Positions 25,252-38,395 of a stretch of DNA of 64,000 nucleotides are shown here, one piece after another. The notes beneath the pieces were generated by a model. It searched no databases. It worked only from the letters and a program-made list of their open reading frames with translations, and had not been told where the DNA came from. This DNA is from Trichoplax sp. H2 (Eukaryota; Placozoa; Uniplacotomia; Trichoplacea): positions 186,001-250,000 of the forward strand of contig NOWV01000039.1 in NCBI GenBank assembly GCA_003344405.1, read 5' to 3'. The number at the start of each line of letters is the position of its first letter. The first letter of the stretch is position 1. The translations under genes and the position numbers were made by a program.

Positions 25252-27803
25252 ATTATCTGTCTTGAATGATAATTTTGCATATTAATATCAATACTAGCTT
25301 AGATGATATTATGTTTGGCACTATAGGATATTCACAATACCCGTACGTGCTTTCCATCAAATTTGAATAACCCTTGTCTCCTATTCAACGGTATGGCTAA
25401 CTTGAAAATTGTAAAAATTATACAGTACATTCGTTTGCATATCATTTACTCTATCTAACTGCTTGGAAAAGTTTCATGATTCAATAGCACTAACGCTTAT
25501 CTTAACGCTCGGCTGATTTTGTTTTTAGAGAAGTGAAATATCTGTGTAGCTACAATATAAGGAATTAAAATTAAATCAATAACAATAAAATCAGCTTTGA
25601 ATTAAAAATGTGGTATAATTGCGGTCATTTTTTTTTCTCTTTTTGTCTCTTTCTTCATCTATCTATCTGTCGTAGTATTAGTAGAGTGACTTCGTAAAGG
25701 TCAGTCTTAGATGCGCACGTATTTGAACCTCATATGATTATAGAACCTTCTAGAATACTCAGTCTATGTATATTATAATAACTACTAATAAGTTCTAGAA
25801 TATTCCATGATAGATTATATGTATGAGCGTTGCTGTCATACTTTATTAGTTCGCACTTATAAGTCTTAATAAAGTTCTGTTCTTTGCTAATACGTTGTCT
25901 CTACATTTGCTCGAGAACTTATTACACTATCTATACGTATTTATTTACCTATTGATATATCTATATATCTATTTATCTGTAGGATGTATGTATCTATCTA
26001 TTCTTCCATCTATCTACTCATATCTACCGGTATCTAGCTGTCTCTCTGTCGTTCGCTAGTGTTCGTAAAGCTTACCTACGGCGAAAACAACGTTGCAGTT
26101 GCAGAAAGTAAATCGTCTTCTACCTTACTGCTACTTGACACTAGTACTTGCATTGGCTAATCGAGATAGCTTGCGCAAATCCAAGCTGTCAATTCCTCTA
26201 GCTTCAATATTATCGACAGTATTCATCTGTCCAACCAATTAATCTTGTGAGCAGTATGCATGACTGGAAGATGCTTACTGTAGAAATACTGTACACCCTA
26301 TCCTATGGCATCACTTCTTGATGCTGGCGTTTACGCGTACAGTATATTGAATGACTTGCAAAGATTGTTCTTTCCCTTCATCATCTTATTAAGTTAACGA
26401 TAGTTCTATCAATAACATTGCTATGGCTACGGTAGTAGTGTGGCTTGCGGATACTTCCGGATAGCACATGCATGCAATCATTATTTTGTTCATTAAGCAA
26501 ATGAATTAATGTCTGAGTTTTCCAGTGTTGATTACAGTTGCATTGTATCCTGTACTCTGCGTACAATGATTGAGTCAACGATTGTACAATGTGTACATAC
26601 TGTCGAAATCCAGTATCTGTATGGGAAGTCGAGGACTATTGAGGACTAGTGGTGATTACTTTAACACCTTAGTACAGAACGGTACTTCTCCAGTGCAGTA
26701 CTGTAAGTCACGTGATCACTTTACACTATACTGTACACTGTACACTGTACCGTATGGTACTGTACTGTACAGTGTACTGTACAGTACAGTACAGTACTAG
26801 AAAGCGTATTGAAAGTTCTTACTACAGTACAGTACTGTACCTGTAATGCTCTGCATTGGGCTGGTCTTGTACAATGTACAGTACTGTACATCGTACTGCA
26901 TCATAGTTATCAATGAAGCCCTTTTTGGCTTTATGGAAGCGTCAGAAAGTGAACTACTGTTCGTCTTCCATCATACTTTGTTCCATAGAGCGAATTCGGT
27001 GCTTAATCATCAAATGCACCCATTAAGAAAGAATCGACTGACATCGTAACAGCATACAATTTATCCAGTTCTGTGCTTTGACTGTACCGCAATAGGGATG
27101 TTAAACGGCTACTGTCAACATTCCGCAACTTCTCCAACCCGATGTGTGTAGAGTACTGTACTGTGAACAAAAAAACAATGTGGAGGCCAGCCTCTAGGCA
27201 AGATCTCTATAATAATAAGACTCATGCTTACCACTTCACTGTAGCAGTCGAACAACAAACAGTTCAACCGGCTGAGTTTACCTTGTCACACACACAGCGC
27301 CTGACACAGGTGTTGCACGTTCTTACAGTAGTGACACATTGATTTGAGACAGTGCAAACTGTCACTTCAACTTCTCATATTGTACTGTAGTACTGTAGAG
27401 AGTGAAGAAAACTCCAGGGTCTCACTCTCCCTTGGATACCGTACTGTAAAACGTACAGTACAGCCCTGTACCACGCCTAGCATCGTACTGTACTGTACTG
27501 TACTGGCGTACTCAGGGAAACTGCTTTGAAAGTTCAATAGCTCTCTACTTCCCTTCGAAGAGAAGAAAATCGATCCTTGTCTTTAAAGAATTAGTCTTAA
27601 TCTGTTCTTTAATTCCAATAATTCAACAATTGGCTATCCAATAACTGCTATTCCATTGGTGTATAGGATAGTCTAGCTTATTCATTCGTTGTATCGAGAG
27701 AATAGTACAAAGCAAAAAATATTTCACTGGACGACTTGCCGATTCTCTCCAGTCATCGACAGTAGTCTTTAAGGTGGACTGACTGAATGAGGAAGGAAGG
27801 AAA
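25252..27803. other. Intergenic region with simple sequence and TACTGTAC clusters, upstream of VAV
   Basis: Bases 25630-26060 are rich in TATC/CTAT simple repeats. Bases 26690-26900 and 27360-27510 hold dense copies of TACTGTAC, TACAGTA and GTACTGTACAGTAC, which can fold on themselves. Short open frames here run through the repeats and are not credible genes. The last few hundred bases before 27804 should contain the VAV promoter; no TATA box stands out. Confidence 0.6.
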
Positions 27804-30800
27804 ATGGAAGATCAAAATATTCCAAAAAATGACGACCAATTAGCGTGGAAATCAGCGGCCAATTGGCTAGCTGAAGCGAATATTATACCTCACGATAACA
27901 AAGTCTTTAGTCCTGATGCACAAGTTTTCGATCTGGTTCAAGTTTTACGTGATGGTATTCTCCTTTGCTATCTAGCAAGGAGACTTAATTCTCAATCAAT
28001 ACCAGATCATAGAACCATTAGCACTCAGAAATCGCAGGTAAGACTCAATAATTTCACTTTTCCTCTTTTCCACGCTAATAGCTGCCTTCACAGTGTCCCA
28101 TCATACAAAATTAATAGGCTGTTGATGATAGGTATCTTTTTGTTTGCTGGTTTAACACGGTACTAAACTGGCTCGCTAGTTTCCTATTTCTTCTTGTCCA
28201 GAGTGTATTATTGATCATCAATATCAACTTGTACTGCTTAGGCGTATACTGTACGTGTATAGCCTGGAGATGATCATGTTAGGTATTTTTCTTTCAATTA
28301 ATCAATGACTGCTAATAGTAAATTGGATAAGCTGAAATCTCTACCACACTGTCTATCTGAAGCAAATACTTTTATCATCAACTCATCGTATCAATGACGA
28401 ATTTATCTATGCAATAAATCAAAGTGACCGCATCTTTCTGAATTTACCCTCCTTCTAATACTTGTAATTACAGTACAATAGAAATGGTCAAGATTGACCA
28501 TTGACCCATTACATTTTAATGTCTAAAGTACGCTTACATGCCGCCAGAAATTCTATCGATTGCGCTACATGATTAAAGTTTTGTTGGATTGTACTGCAAT
28601 AGTGAATCGATTTAGAATTCATATTTTAAAGTAAGCAAGGCGTTCCAGGTTGAAATGACAATTGAATGAATTTGCATTGATCCATTGGGAAATAGGACAG
28701 ATATAAAAAAATCAAATTTATCATTCGTCAATCCAGCAATTGAATTGAATTCAGTATTTGATCCGCAAAACACTTTTCTTCCCCCATGACGTAGGTTTGA
28801 TACTTATACCGCCTCTAAGTTAACAGTTGCATTTGTATTCGCTACTCTAGCTATAAATTCTAGAAATTAAAGTTGATATCTACCTGTCTAAGCATCCCTA
28901 CACATTGTTTGACTTATGACTAGATAGCCTGGTACATTACAGAATTGACTAAGAGATATGCCTGAAGGTTGATATACTTCAATTCCTAGTTATGACTTTT
29001 GTAAAGTGGAAACAGAAAATTTTAACGACTATACAACAAATTGTTCAATCAGCAGTCTTTGCCTGATAGTCATGTGAAGGAAATTGTAGGGATAATCTAA
29101 TCCTAAGCAGTGATATTAATCTAGCATGAATTGTAAATGAATTCCTGATAGAATAAAAAATTCACCCATTTTAGCATTGATATCAATCAGCATGTCTCTT
29201 TCTTTGAGTTTAGTTTCGATGTAAAACGAATATAAAGCATTTCCTGAAAGCTTGCAGCGAAACTTTCAATCTTCATAGCAAAGATCTCTTTACGCCTGAT
29301 GAACTCTTACATATAACGAATTTTTCTAAGGTAAGTCAATTTAATTGACGTACGCGTATATTCGTATGCGCCCCGCGTACGATATCAGTTTGTACGCTTA
29401 TAGCAATGTAATGTAATATTAATGGCCAATCTGTAGTATATACGGCTATGTCATTTTGTCATTTCCTTTGATTGAATAGGTTATTGTTGTTATGTAATTT
29501 GTTTCTGTTCACCTTTTTTTTATCCCAATTTGAAGCATTTGAGCTAGTGATAGATTGAAATACAAGGCAATGCAGTACGATATTAAAAAAGATTGAATTT
29601 ATGTGCCAAGTAATTTCTTTCCTTGAGGGGGTAACAATTTTCCTACTACAGTACATGCACATGTTATATGCCGTTTGGAAATACGGCAGAATAATTGCAT
29701 GCACAACAACTCCACCTTTGTTACCTGATCTTGACTTATCAAGTCGAAATTAAGTAATCTCACATTAGCATGGCATCCAAACACTCATTAAATTAATACA
29801 ATACTCTCAATTTCCTCAGCTTAACAACGTTTACTCTACATTATTGTGAGATCTTTGTAAGTTAACAAATAGAATGCTGACGACAGAGACTACCAATTAT
29901 TTGGTATCATATACCTTAATTATCTTTATTTAATTCGAGTGTTTCATGACCTCGTATGCAATTTTTTTTTTTTATTACTATTGTGAGATAGCCGATTTAC
30001 ATTCGTCCAGAATAGTCCAGTCCAGGACTACCACGGTAGATAATTATCATCGTAGCGTATTCTTGTATTTAAATATCAGCTTGAAATAATATGTTTGCTC
30101 AAGTTAATAAATTAATTATATTATGAGCCCAATCTTCTAGCCAACTACGAGTTTAGTCAATGATGAATTTACTCTTAAACATCCCGTACAGTATTTGGTA
30201 TTTGATACTTTACATTTGTTGATTAACATCCTTTTTGCTGTACCTAGCTTTGAATTTGCGAGCACGCTAGCAAACATTATAATCTTTCTAAAACATACAA
30301 ATCTACTCAACTTGATTCAACCCTATTATAAACACTTATTTGATAACCAGTATATACGTATAGTGTCGCCGATACCTAGTTTAAAGTACGTATATTCGTG
30401 CATTGCAGTTATTAAAAAATTGATCTTGAACAACTGACCTACCTGCTAATTAAGAAATGTTATTGTTACAATTAATATCAAACTAATCGCTCTACCGTAT
30501 TGTTGCAAGATGGCTTACGGCGACACCACGCAATACTATATAGTGTACAGTACCGTACTGTAATTTTAATTGCTTATCCGTTGTTTATTTTATAGACGAA
30601 AAAGTTGTTGTTATTTTCTTTGTTATAGCCATCCATTTTAAATATTGAATTATCTCTATAATGACTAACATTTATACTTGCGGTTTTTACTACTTGAGAA
30701 ATTGTTGAAACGTATGATATTAATCACAATAATTGAGGCTATAAATTCGCTCTAATATTCCATGTAAACAGAATAATAGCATTTCCTAAACTTCCTAACA

Positions 30801-33800
30801 TGTCATCTTCTAAGATATTATCATCGTACATATATTTGTGACACGTATTTGTATCCAAAGTATTATTGTCCAATGCAAAATTATTTGAAATGTAATTGAA
30901 TGAAAAAATTCATAACGACCTTCGTAAAACAAAAACAATTGTTTTTAAGCTAAACTTTGAAACCCCTACTGTCACCATCTTGATGCATTTGCATTCTTTC
31001 TGGCTTAGGTAATGCATACATTGTCTGTTTTGTCAAGAACTAAAGCTGCCGAGAAGCTTAACCTAAAGTGAGTCCATTAGATCATATAATATTACAATAA
31101 CTGCGATTTAATATGATTTGATATTGAAATGCCAACTCCATGATAACCTTTGTATCAGAGTGGCTAAATGTGAATTGCGTGTAACGTAGTGCTACATAGT
31201 ACAAATGATAGGGAGTGAAAAGAATCAATCAGTTCGTAGTGGTACCGAAAAGATCTCAAACTTGTTGTAGTACTGCCCAAAGAGTTAAATATTGATTCGT
31301 AAAACTTCAGCAGTTTCAACCTCACTCGACGTTACTAACGAAGAATAATTATTCCTGTGTCATTCTATAGTTTAAAGATTGCGATATAGTAAATACGATA
31401 GCTAAGGTACTTTTTTGACATCATGTTTAATCTATCCTCTTCCATTAGAAACTGCGGCTTGATTTCTAACCAAAAAATGCAGAAATTGAAGTTGTATCAT
31501 ATTTATAGTAGTTGACCATTAATGAAATGCATGTACAATGTTATGCTACGCTATGATAAGATTTCGCATAGATTAATTAAAGTAAACTGCACTAATCGCT
31601 CTGAAAGTATTTTTGTGTGACCAGGTTGATTGCAGTAAGGTTGATTTACTAGTAGTCGAAGCCAGAATCTAATTGGATGAATCACATTAGCACTTTCTAA
31701 TCCTATCATTAAATTACACATTGAAATAAATAGGGTTACGTCTTGACCTGCAACAGATCACTCGGCAAATACTGTTCAGTATTCTACCTTTGCCAGTTCG
31801 ATCAGTCATTGCTTATAAGTAATTTCCGTTGTAATTGAATATTTAGTTTCCTACAAACATGCCTTCCTTACAAGTGATTACGTAACAGCGTGTAGTATTT
31901 CGCTCGACCCATAGTAGTACGTCCTGACTGAATTGATGTAAGCGTTGCAGTATTTAGTGATCGCCACAGATATGTAAAATCAATTTCACTTAACTAAATA
32001 TTACTCTTTAACCCATTTCCATACTATATAATTGCATTAGATTTTCTTGTTTATAAATTTTCGTACAGTATTAGCTATTTATTTTGTGTTATTTTCGATA
32101 TGTGAACAAAAATTAGACCGTTTTATGATAACCCTGAAGTTGAAAAAGAAGAAGACATTTACGGAAATTTAGAAGACTTAGCAGAGTAAGTAAATTTATT
32201 AATTACAATTTATTTTTAGTATTTATGTTCACCTATTTTACGGCAATACAGTTATCGTGAAGATTATATTACAGTAAGAAATTGACTATACAGTACTTAT
32301 AACTTAGTGTGTGTACATACTGTACTGTATAGTTATAGACTACTTGATGAAAGTTTTTAAACCTAGTATAACACAGAATATCCTACAAATATGAGATACT
32401 TCACCTCTGTTTGCTATAACTATATGATGAAAATCAGAGGAGATTTATATTTTGATAAATATGCTTGTCAAATTTGTACATATAATTAGTTTTAGTTATA
32501 TTATGCTATTTGATTTAACAAACTTTTTAAATCTGAAATAGTATTATATGCTAACTTTTGATATTAAAATTATATAGCTCACCTTATTCCATTACCTTAC
32601 AAACGCTCATTGTCATTTACGAACTATAATAATAATAAATGAGTTTTTCTCAGTAATGACTTTCAATGATATTTAATTATTAAAAACGATTTTAAATGTA
32701 TTATACTTATAAAACATTTACTATTGTTAAAATTGTACAGCACAAACGATATCATCGATCAAGAACCCGTTTATGATGTCGTGTATGATGATGTCAACGA
32801 TAAGATTTACGATACGTTCTTCCCGAAAAGAGACGAGGTATATTTGATATATCTTTAATCATAGTCTTCATGAATCGATTCCACTTATATTTATGAATTA
32901 TATTACTCATTATCCATTGATACCAACTTCCTTTCTTTCGTAATAATTTTCCTTATATTTACAGTGAAAAATTTAGTAAATATCATACTACTTATTTAGC
33001 ACTGATTTAAATAAAGCCATTTTGAGATCTTCTTAGTTATGTTGATCATGCTGTATATAGGAAACACCGAAGAAAGAGAAAAGAATGTACGTTTTTGAAG
33101 AGCTATGCAATACAGAAGCCCATTACGTTGGGTACTTACGAGCTATACTGGTAAAATATGCTCTTCATACTTTTATTGGACTTTCAGATCTTCTTCAACC
33201 CCGTGCTCATATGAAAGTAATGATTCTGTTTTCAATAAAGAATATTTGCGCGTATTTTTTTCAGAAATTTATGGATGCCGTACAAAGTATAATTTCTCAT
33301 CAAGAATCATGTATTTTATTTATTAACACTAAGGTAATAATCCAACTTTTGCATTGTCTTTGAAGTTAAGATCTTGTATATCATACATATCGCTAATGCT
33401 CTAATTAATGTAGGACTTACTGGCAGCCCATATGAAATTCTTAGATCGTTTATTAGCTGCTCAGCGAAATAATGGGGTGGAAATCAGTGCCTGCTTTCAA
33501 TCGATCGTAAGTTTTTATCTACTAATATCCTTAAAAGAAATAAGTATCCATCCACGACTCATAACTTCACCAACGTGCTATTACAGAGAAACGATTTATT
33601 TCAATACGGAGAGTATTGCTCTAATTATATGAATGCTGTAAATAAGGTTAGTAATAATGGATAACTTGCCTTTTTATTATCGATTTTGCAATATCATAAC
33701 TAATCTCTTTTCTTTCGACTTTTTAGCTTGATGATATGACACAAAAGCGATATGATTTCCGATTTGTTTTAGACGTAATTTTTTATTGATCAATTTATTA

Positions 33801-36800
33801 TTATACCTACTGTATGTTGTATTCTACCAATGCAATTAATATTCGATATCAATATTTGGTGTTGCTGCGATTTATAGTCTGTCGCAGATGGAATGAGTGA
33901 TCAATTATCAAGTAAACGATGTACATTGAAAGAACTCTTAATCCTACCTATGCAAAGAGTTCTTCGATATCCACTCCTCGTATCGGTAATAGGACTTTAA
34001 ATATATTAATTATTATAAATAGTGTTTTTTGGATTGATTTCCCAATAAAATCATGAAATCAAACGTAGATTGACATTTAAATCAAAATTATAGGAGTTAG
34101 TGAAATCTACGCCGTCATCTCATTCTGATTATGCAAATTTGCAGAATACATTAATGGTTTTGCAGGTAAATAAGTTCATGCTACTTTAATTGTAAACATC
34201 ATAATGACATTAGAATTATGTTGAATGGTAATATTCCTTCTTCCAAATATTTACAGGATATAGCCCATTGTATCAATGAAATTAAAAGAGACAACGATGA
34301 TTTATCTGTCCTTGATCAATTAAATTCCAGGTAAGACAAACTAAAATACTATAGTAACTATTCAACATTCGAAATTACTTACTTACCTTACCTGATTTGT
34401 CATTGAAATCATTTTCATTTTAGCATCGTAAGAAGCCAAGAGGTGTGTATGCTCTTACAACAAATCTCTATGTTTACTTCATAAATAAATTAATTTATTA
34501 ATAACATCTATTAATTGAAATATAGGGAACTACTTTGCCTGACATTTTTGGAATAGGACGTCTAATTTCAGATGGTGACCTTAGCGTTAAAATCGTCGAC
34601 GATAATAAGAAACCCCCAAAGTCGTATGTTAAGGAGATGCCTATTCTTATATATTAATGCTTAGAAATCATAAAGTCTTTGTCGGGTATTGTGCCTGTAA
34701 CATACTCATGATAACTAATAATTGTCATTGTAGACGTTACTGCTTCCTGTTTGATTTAGCGCTACTTATTTGCAAGAAAATTGGCGTAAGTAACAGATAA
34801 CGCATTTTAAAAGGAAGAGAAACCTTATTGTTGATTAATGGCATGGCGTATGTTTGTAGAATGATATGTATTCCTTAAAAGATGCATTATGGATAACGGA
34901 ATGTAATGTCGAAGAACCTAAACCTCAAGGAAGAAGTAAAAAGGTAGAGGTTTAGTGTTATTATTGTTTAAAAACTCTACATTCAAAATTAAATTTAAGA
35001 TCCAAAATTAATCAATATTATTCGTATATAGCACTTGGTCATGTGGCAAATGCATTCCACTAATGAAAAAAGAGGTATATATGGCCACCTCAGAATCATT
35101 TACTCTTACTCGTATTTTACTAAAATATACACTTCGTAGGTCAAGAACTATGGCTATTTCAGGCCAAAAATGAAAGTGATAAGAAAAAATGGATAAAACT
35201 CTTACAGAAGGCAAAGTATGTATATCCTTCAGCGTAAATAAACTGTATCTGTAATCCTGTAAATACGAGTATTATTATAAAAATCATGCCACTAAATAAT
35301 TAATTATGTCTTTTAAATTACAGGAGTAAAGCTTCACCTGATGACGCCAAGAATGGTAAAAACTGTACTTAAATTATTTCAGTATATGTGTATAATTTTT
35401 TGGTTGTAAAAATTTATTCAATTTTCATGCAGGAGGACATCAGTTTGAATATTGCACTGTTCCAGTATCCTCTGTATGTGAATATTGCGGAAAGTTGTTA
35501 TGGTAATGAACAGTTTAAGTATTATTGAACGTGTATTCAGTGCAATGAAAATCAGCTCACTATAGGATAATCTATGTTTCTTTTATAGCGGAAGAGTATA
35601 CCAAGGCTATCGCTGTAAAAGTATGTCTTTTATAATCTTATGTAATCCAATCTCAGCTTAGTTTATCTTGCAAAGTAAATCTGCAAATCTGTTAATCCTT
35701 ATCTTTAAATTCTTCCTGATCTGAAGCAATAACTGTTTAAATATTTTATGTAGATTGTGGTGTCTTGAGCCATAGGGAATGCTTGTCAAAGGCAGTAATA
35801 TGTTCCTATGCAGCCAAAAGTTAGCCTTCTAAGATTGAGCTATGAATTCATTTATATGTTATTCTGTATCCATTTTAAATAACTTGATCAAACTTATAAC
35901 CACTAATAGCTCCCATTGGACGAAGGTATTCATCGTCGGATGACAACGTATGTCAGCTATGAATGTGATACTTAGTAAGCAGAAAGAGTACAAGCTAATA
36001 ATAGTATGTCCGCAATCATAATATCAATTTATAGACTCTGGAGAGAAAAGCAGCAAACACCAGGTCTTCTATGGCTTTACCAGAATTACCATCTCAGGTT
36101 AAACCTGCTACCGCACGCATCCGAGAAATACAGGTAACTTCATCTTACCAAGATATAAAGTACTATCTTTCTCGAATTGAAATTAACAATTTCACTTTAA
36201 ATAATGGATGTTTCTCAAAAATTTTTTAGGCCCGTCCAATTCCAGAATTGTAAGTTTATGTGTATTTTTTTAATAGCGAAATTCAGTGGTAAAATTCATA
36301 CAATTAATTAAAGATCTATTAATGAACCCGCTATTTCCTCAGGCCTGCAGAAGACAATTCTATAAACTCTTCTGAAAGTAAACGAATCCAGGTTTTAGAA
36401 TCATACGATTGGTAATGATCTTATCGCAGATGATGCTTTCTTACGAAGCATTACATGATTACACTTTACAATGTGCTGTTGACGGAAACTTATTATTTAT
36501 TATCAATTGTAACTAATGATAGGTTTGTTGGAAAGAAAGGACGCAACGACGTCAAATTTACTGGTATAAACCTAAACGGAATATTTGTTGTAAGAGAAAG
36601 TGAAAGACGTGTGGGAGAACTAACTCTTGATCTTCAGTAAATATTTTAATACTATATAACTAACGCTATTTGATATAAGTTTTAGAAATTCATAGAGATT
36701 ATTTAAAACTTTTCCTGTAATTGTGCTTATTCAGATTTAAAGGTATCATAAAGCACATAAAAATAATGTACGAGAATGAAGAGTATTATCTGGTTGAAGT

Positions 36801-37662
36801 AAATCGGTTCAAAAGCTTACCTGTAAGATAGTAACAATGGTAATTTTATATTCTCGAATTTAGATAACGGTACCAAAATATTTGCTGTATATATACTCGT
36901 TTATAGGATTTGATCGAATACTACAAAAGTATATCGCTAAAGGAGAGTTTCCCGGAACTGAATACAAATTTAATAATGTCTTTTAAAGAAGCTCAAAATT
37001 TGAAAAACAATCGTAACATGCAAGGCAAATCAAGTAAATAGATCGAAATTTTTACTTCATGTTTCTGCCTATTAATTATGGTTATAATTTTATAATTTCT
37101 TTTGTATATAAATACGATATCAAAACAGTATCATAGGTATTATGCTTTTAAAGCTGCTTAGCAAGCCGTAACTTTGAAATAGCACTTAGCTTTCTATGAA
37201 CATATTTTTTTAGAATTCGCTATCGCCCTATATAACTTTGATGCTGAAAATGAGCAAGAACTATCACTTAAGGTAAGATTATCGTCTGTCCCTTAAATTA
37301 TATATTTTTACTTCAGATTTGTTGGTATCATTTTTAAATGGCAATAAATTTTATCACTGACAATATCTTAGATTAATGACAAGATTAAATTAACAACTAC
37401 TACGTGTACAGAGATTGGTTGGTTACATGGTGCATGCAACGGAAAGGTAGTATTATCTAATGCAAAAATTATTATTATAAATTGATATACCGTTATTAGT
37501 AGATGTGCTCTCATACTTTACAGACTTTTATTGGCTCACTAGGCTATCTTAGCTAATCGAATTTAATTATCTTTTAATTTGTTATATTTTGTTCCTCAGA
37601 CTGGTTTCTTTCCATCAAAGTACGTAGAAATTGAGTACTCTGATGATGAAAAATCTTCCTAA
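27804..37662 (+). CDS. VAV: Vav-family Rho/Rac guanine nucleotide exchange factor, complete, 33 exons, 837 aa
   Basis: Exons: 27804-28037, 29214-29330, 31009-31067, 32117-32185, 32741-32837, 33061-33150, 33265-33333, 33414-33506, 33587-33646, 33727-33774, 33878-33985, 34094-34165, 34257-34330, 34424-34442, 34526-34623, 34734-34785, 34860-34943, 35032-35074, 35140-35215, 35324-35355, 35433-35502, 35589-35620, 35754-35819, 35910-35947, 36035-36133, 36230-36249, 36343-36411, 36523-36636, 36735-36822, 36907-37033, 37214-37272, 37372-37446, 37600-37662. All phases join; the total of 2514 bases divides by three. Domains in order: calponin-homology (LRDGILLCYLA), acidic linker with tyrosines (DIYGNLED, EPVYDVVYDD), DH (KELLILPMQRVLRYPLLV), PH (SRYCFLFDLALLICKK), C1 zinc finger (GHQFEYC...CEYCGKL...HRECL), Pro-rich linker, SH2 with the phosphotyrosine Arg in FVVRES, and one C-terminal SH3 (ALYNFDAENEQELSL...GFFPSKYV). 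The vertebrate N-terminal SH3 is absent. It should activate Rho-family GTPases below tyrosine kinases. The ATG starts the CH domain; no earlier exon is needed. Confidence 0.95.
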
Positions 37663-38395
37663 CAAAAAGTTGCATCAAATTTGTTTAAATTTTGAAAATC
37701 TTTCATGTAGTGGAATATTTATATCCACGATAAATTGTTAATTTCGGTAATTGGATTCACAATGATTGGAAAGTAAATATCTTGCGTTCAGGTCTTAATA
37801 TCTGTAAATATGTTAATGCAAAACTAGTGGCTAAGGCAGGATGCCAATTTTTAATTGTATATTTTTTTAGAAGATTTATCATATATTGATGCCATAGTAT
37901 ACAGTATATACTACTGAAGTTCTTTCGGCATTATATCTTTAATTTATAACTGGTTATTTCATCCACAATATACAGAGATCAAAATATTGAGTTATAGTTG
38001 GTTGCATGAAGGTTTCTATTACTTCTATATTATAATAATATAGTATTTATTTTCAGCTACAAATTTCTTGAATTAGAGTAATAAGCTGCCAATTAATTTA
38101 AATGTTCTATTTTGGTTTGGCCTAGAAGAATGATTTTACAAGTTTACCATGAGTCATGACTTGAATTATGAATATAGAATTAAACGATGCATCAGAATTG
38201 AATATGATATAATTGCTATGAAAAAGATGGAACTTTTTTGTTAAGCTCTGCTAATATTACCGATATTAGCCAGGAAAATTAAACAAACTTTCTTGAAAAT
38301 GTTCTCAAGACGTTGCATTAATCTTTAACATACATGCTTTCATGATTTTCAAAATACTACATACATGAATTACGGGCATAAACGCACGTTTATCG
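37663..38395. other. Gap between convergent 3' ends of VAV (+) and an unrecognised gene (-)
   Basis: The 733 bases probably hold both 3' untranslated regions. No exon was seen. Confidence 0.5.

Noticed and set aside
25920-26060. TATC/CTAT-rich stretch considered as a CRISPR-like or regular array
   Set aside because: It is an imperfect tetranucleotide microsatellite without spacers; CRISPR is not expected in a eukaryote.
26570-27529. Four adjacent + strand open frames upstream of VAV
   Set aside because: They run through TACTGTAC repeats and have no domain, splice or codon evidence.
30195-30437. 80-codon open frame inside VAV
   Set aside because: Lies in a VAV intron between in-phase exons, hydrophobic, no acceptor or donor that joins the gene.
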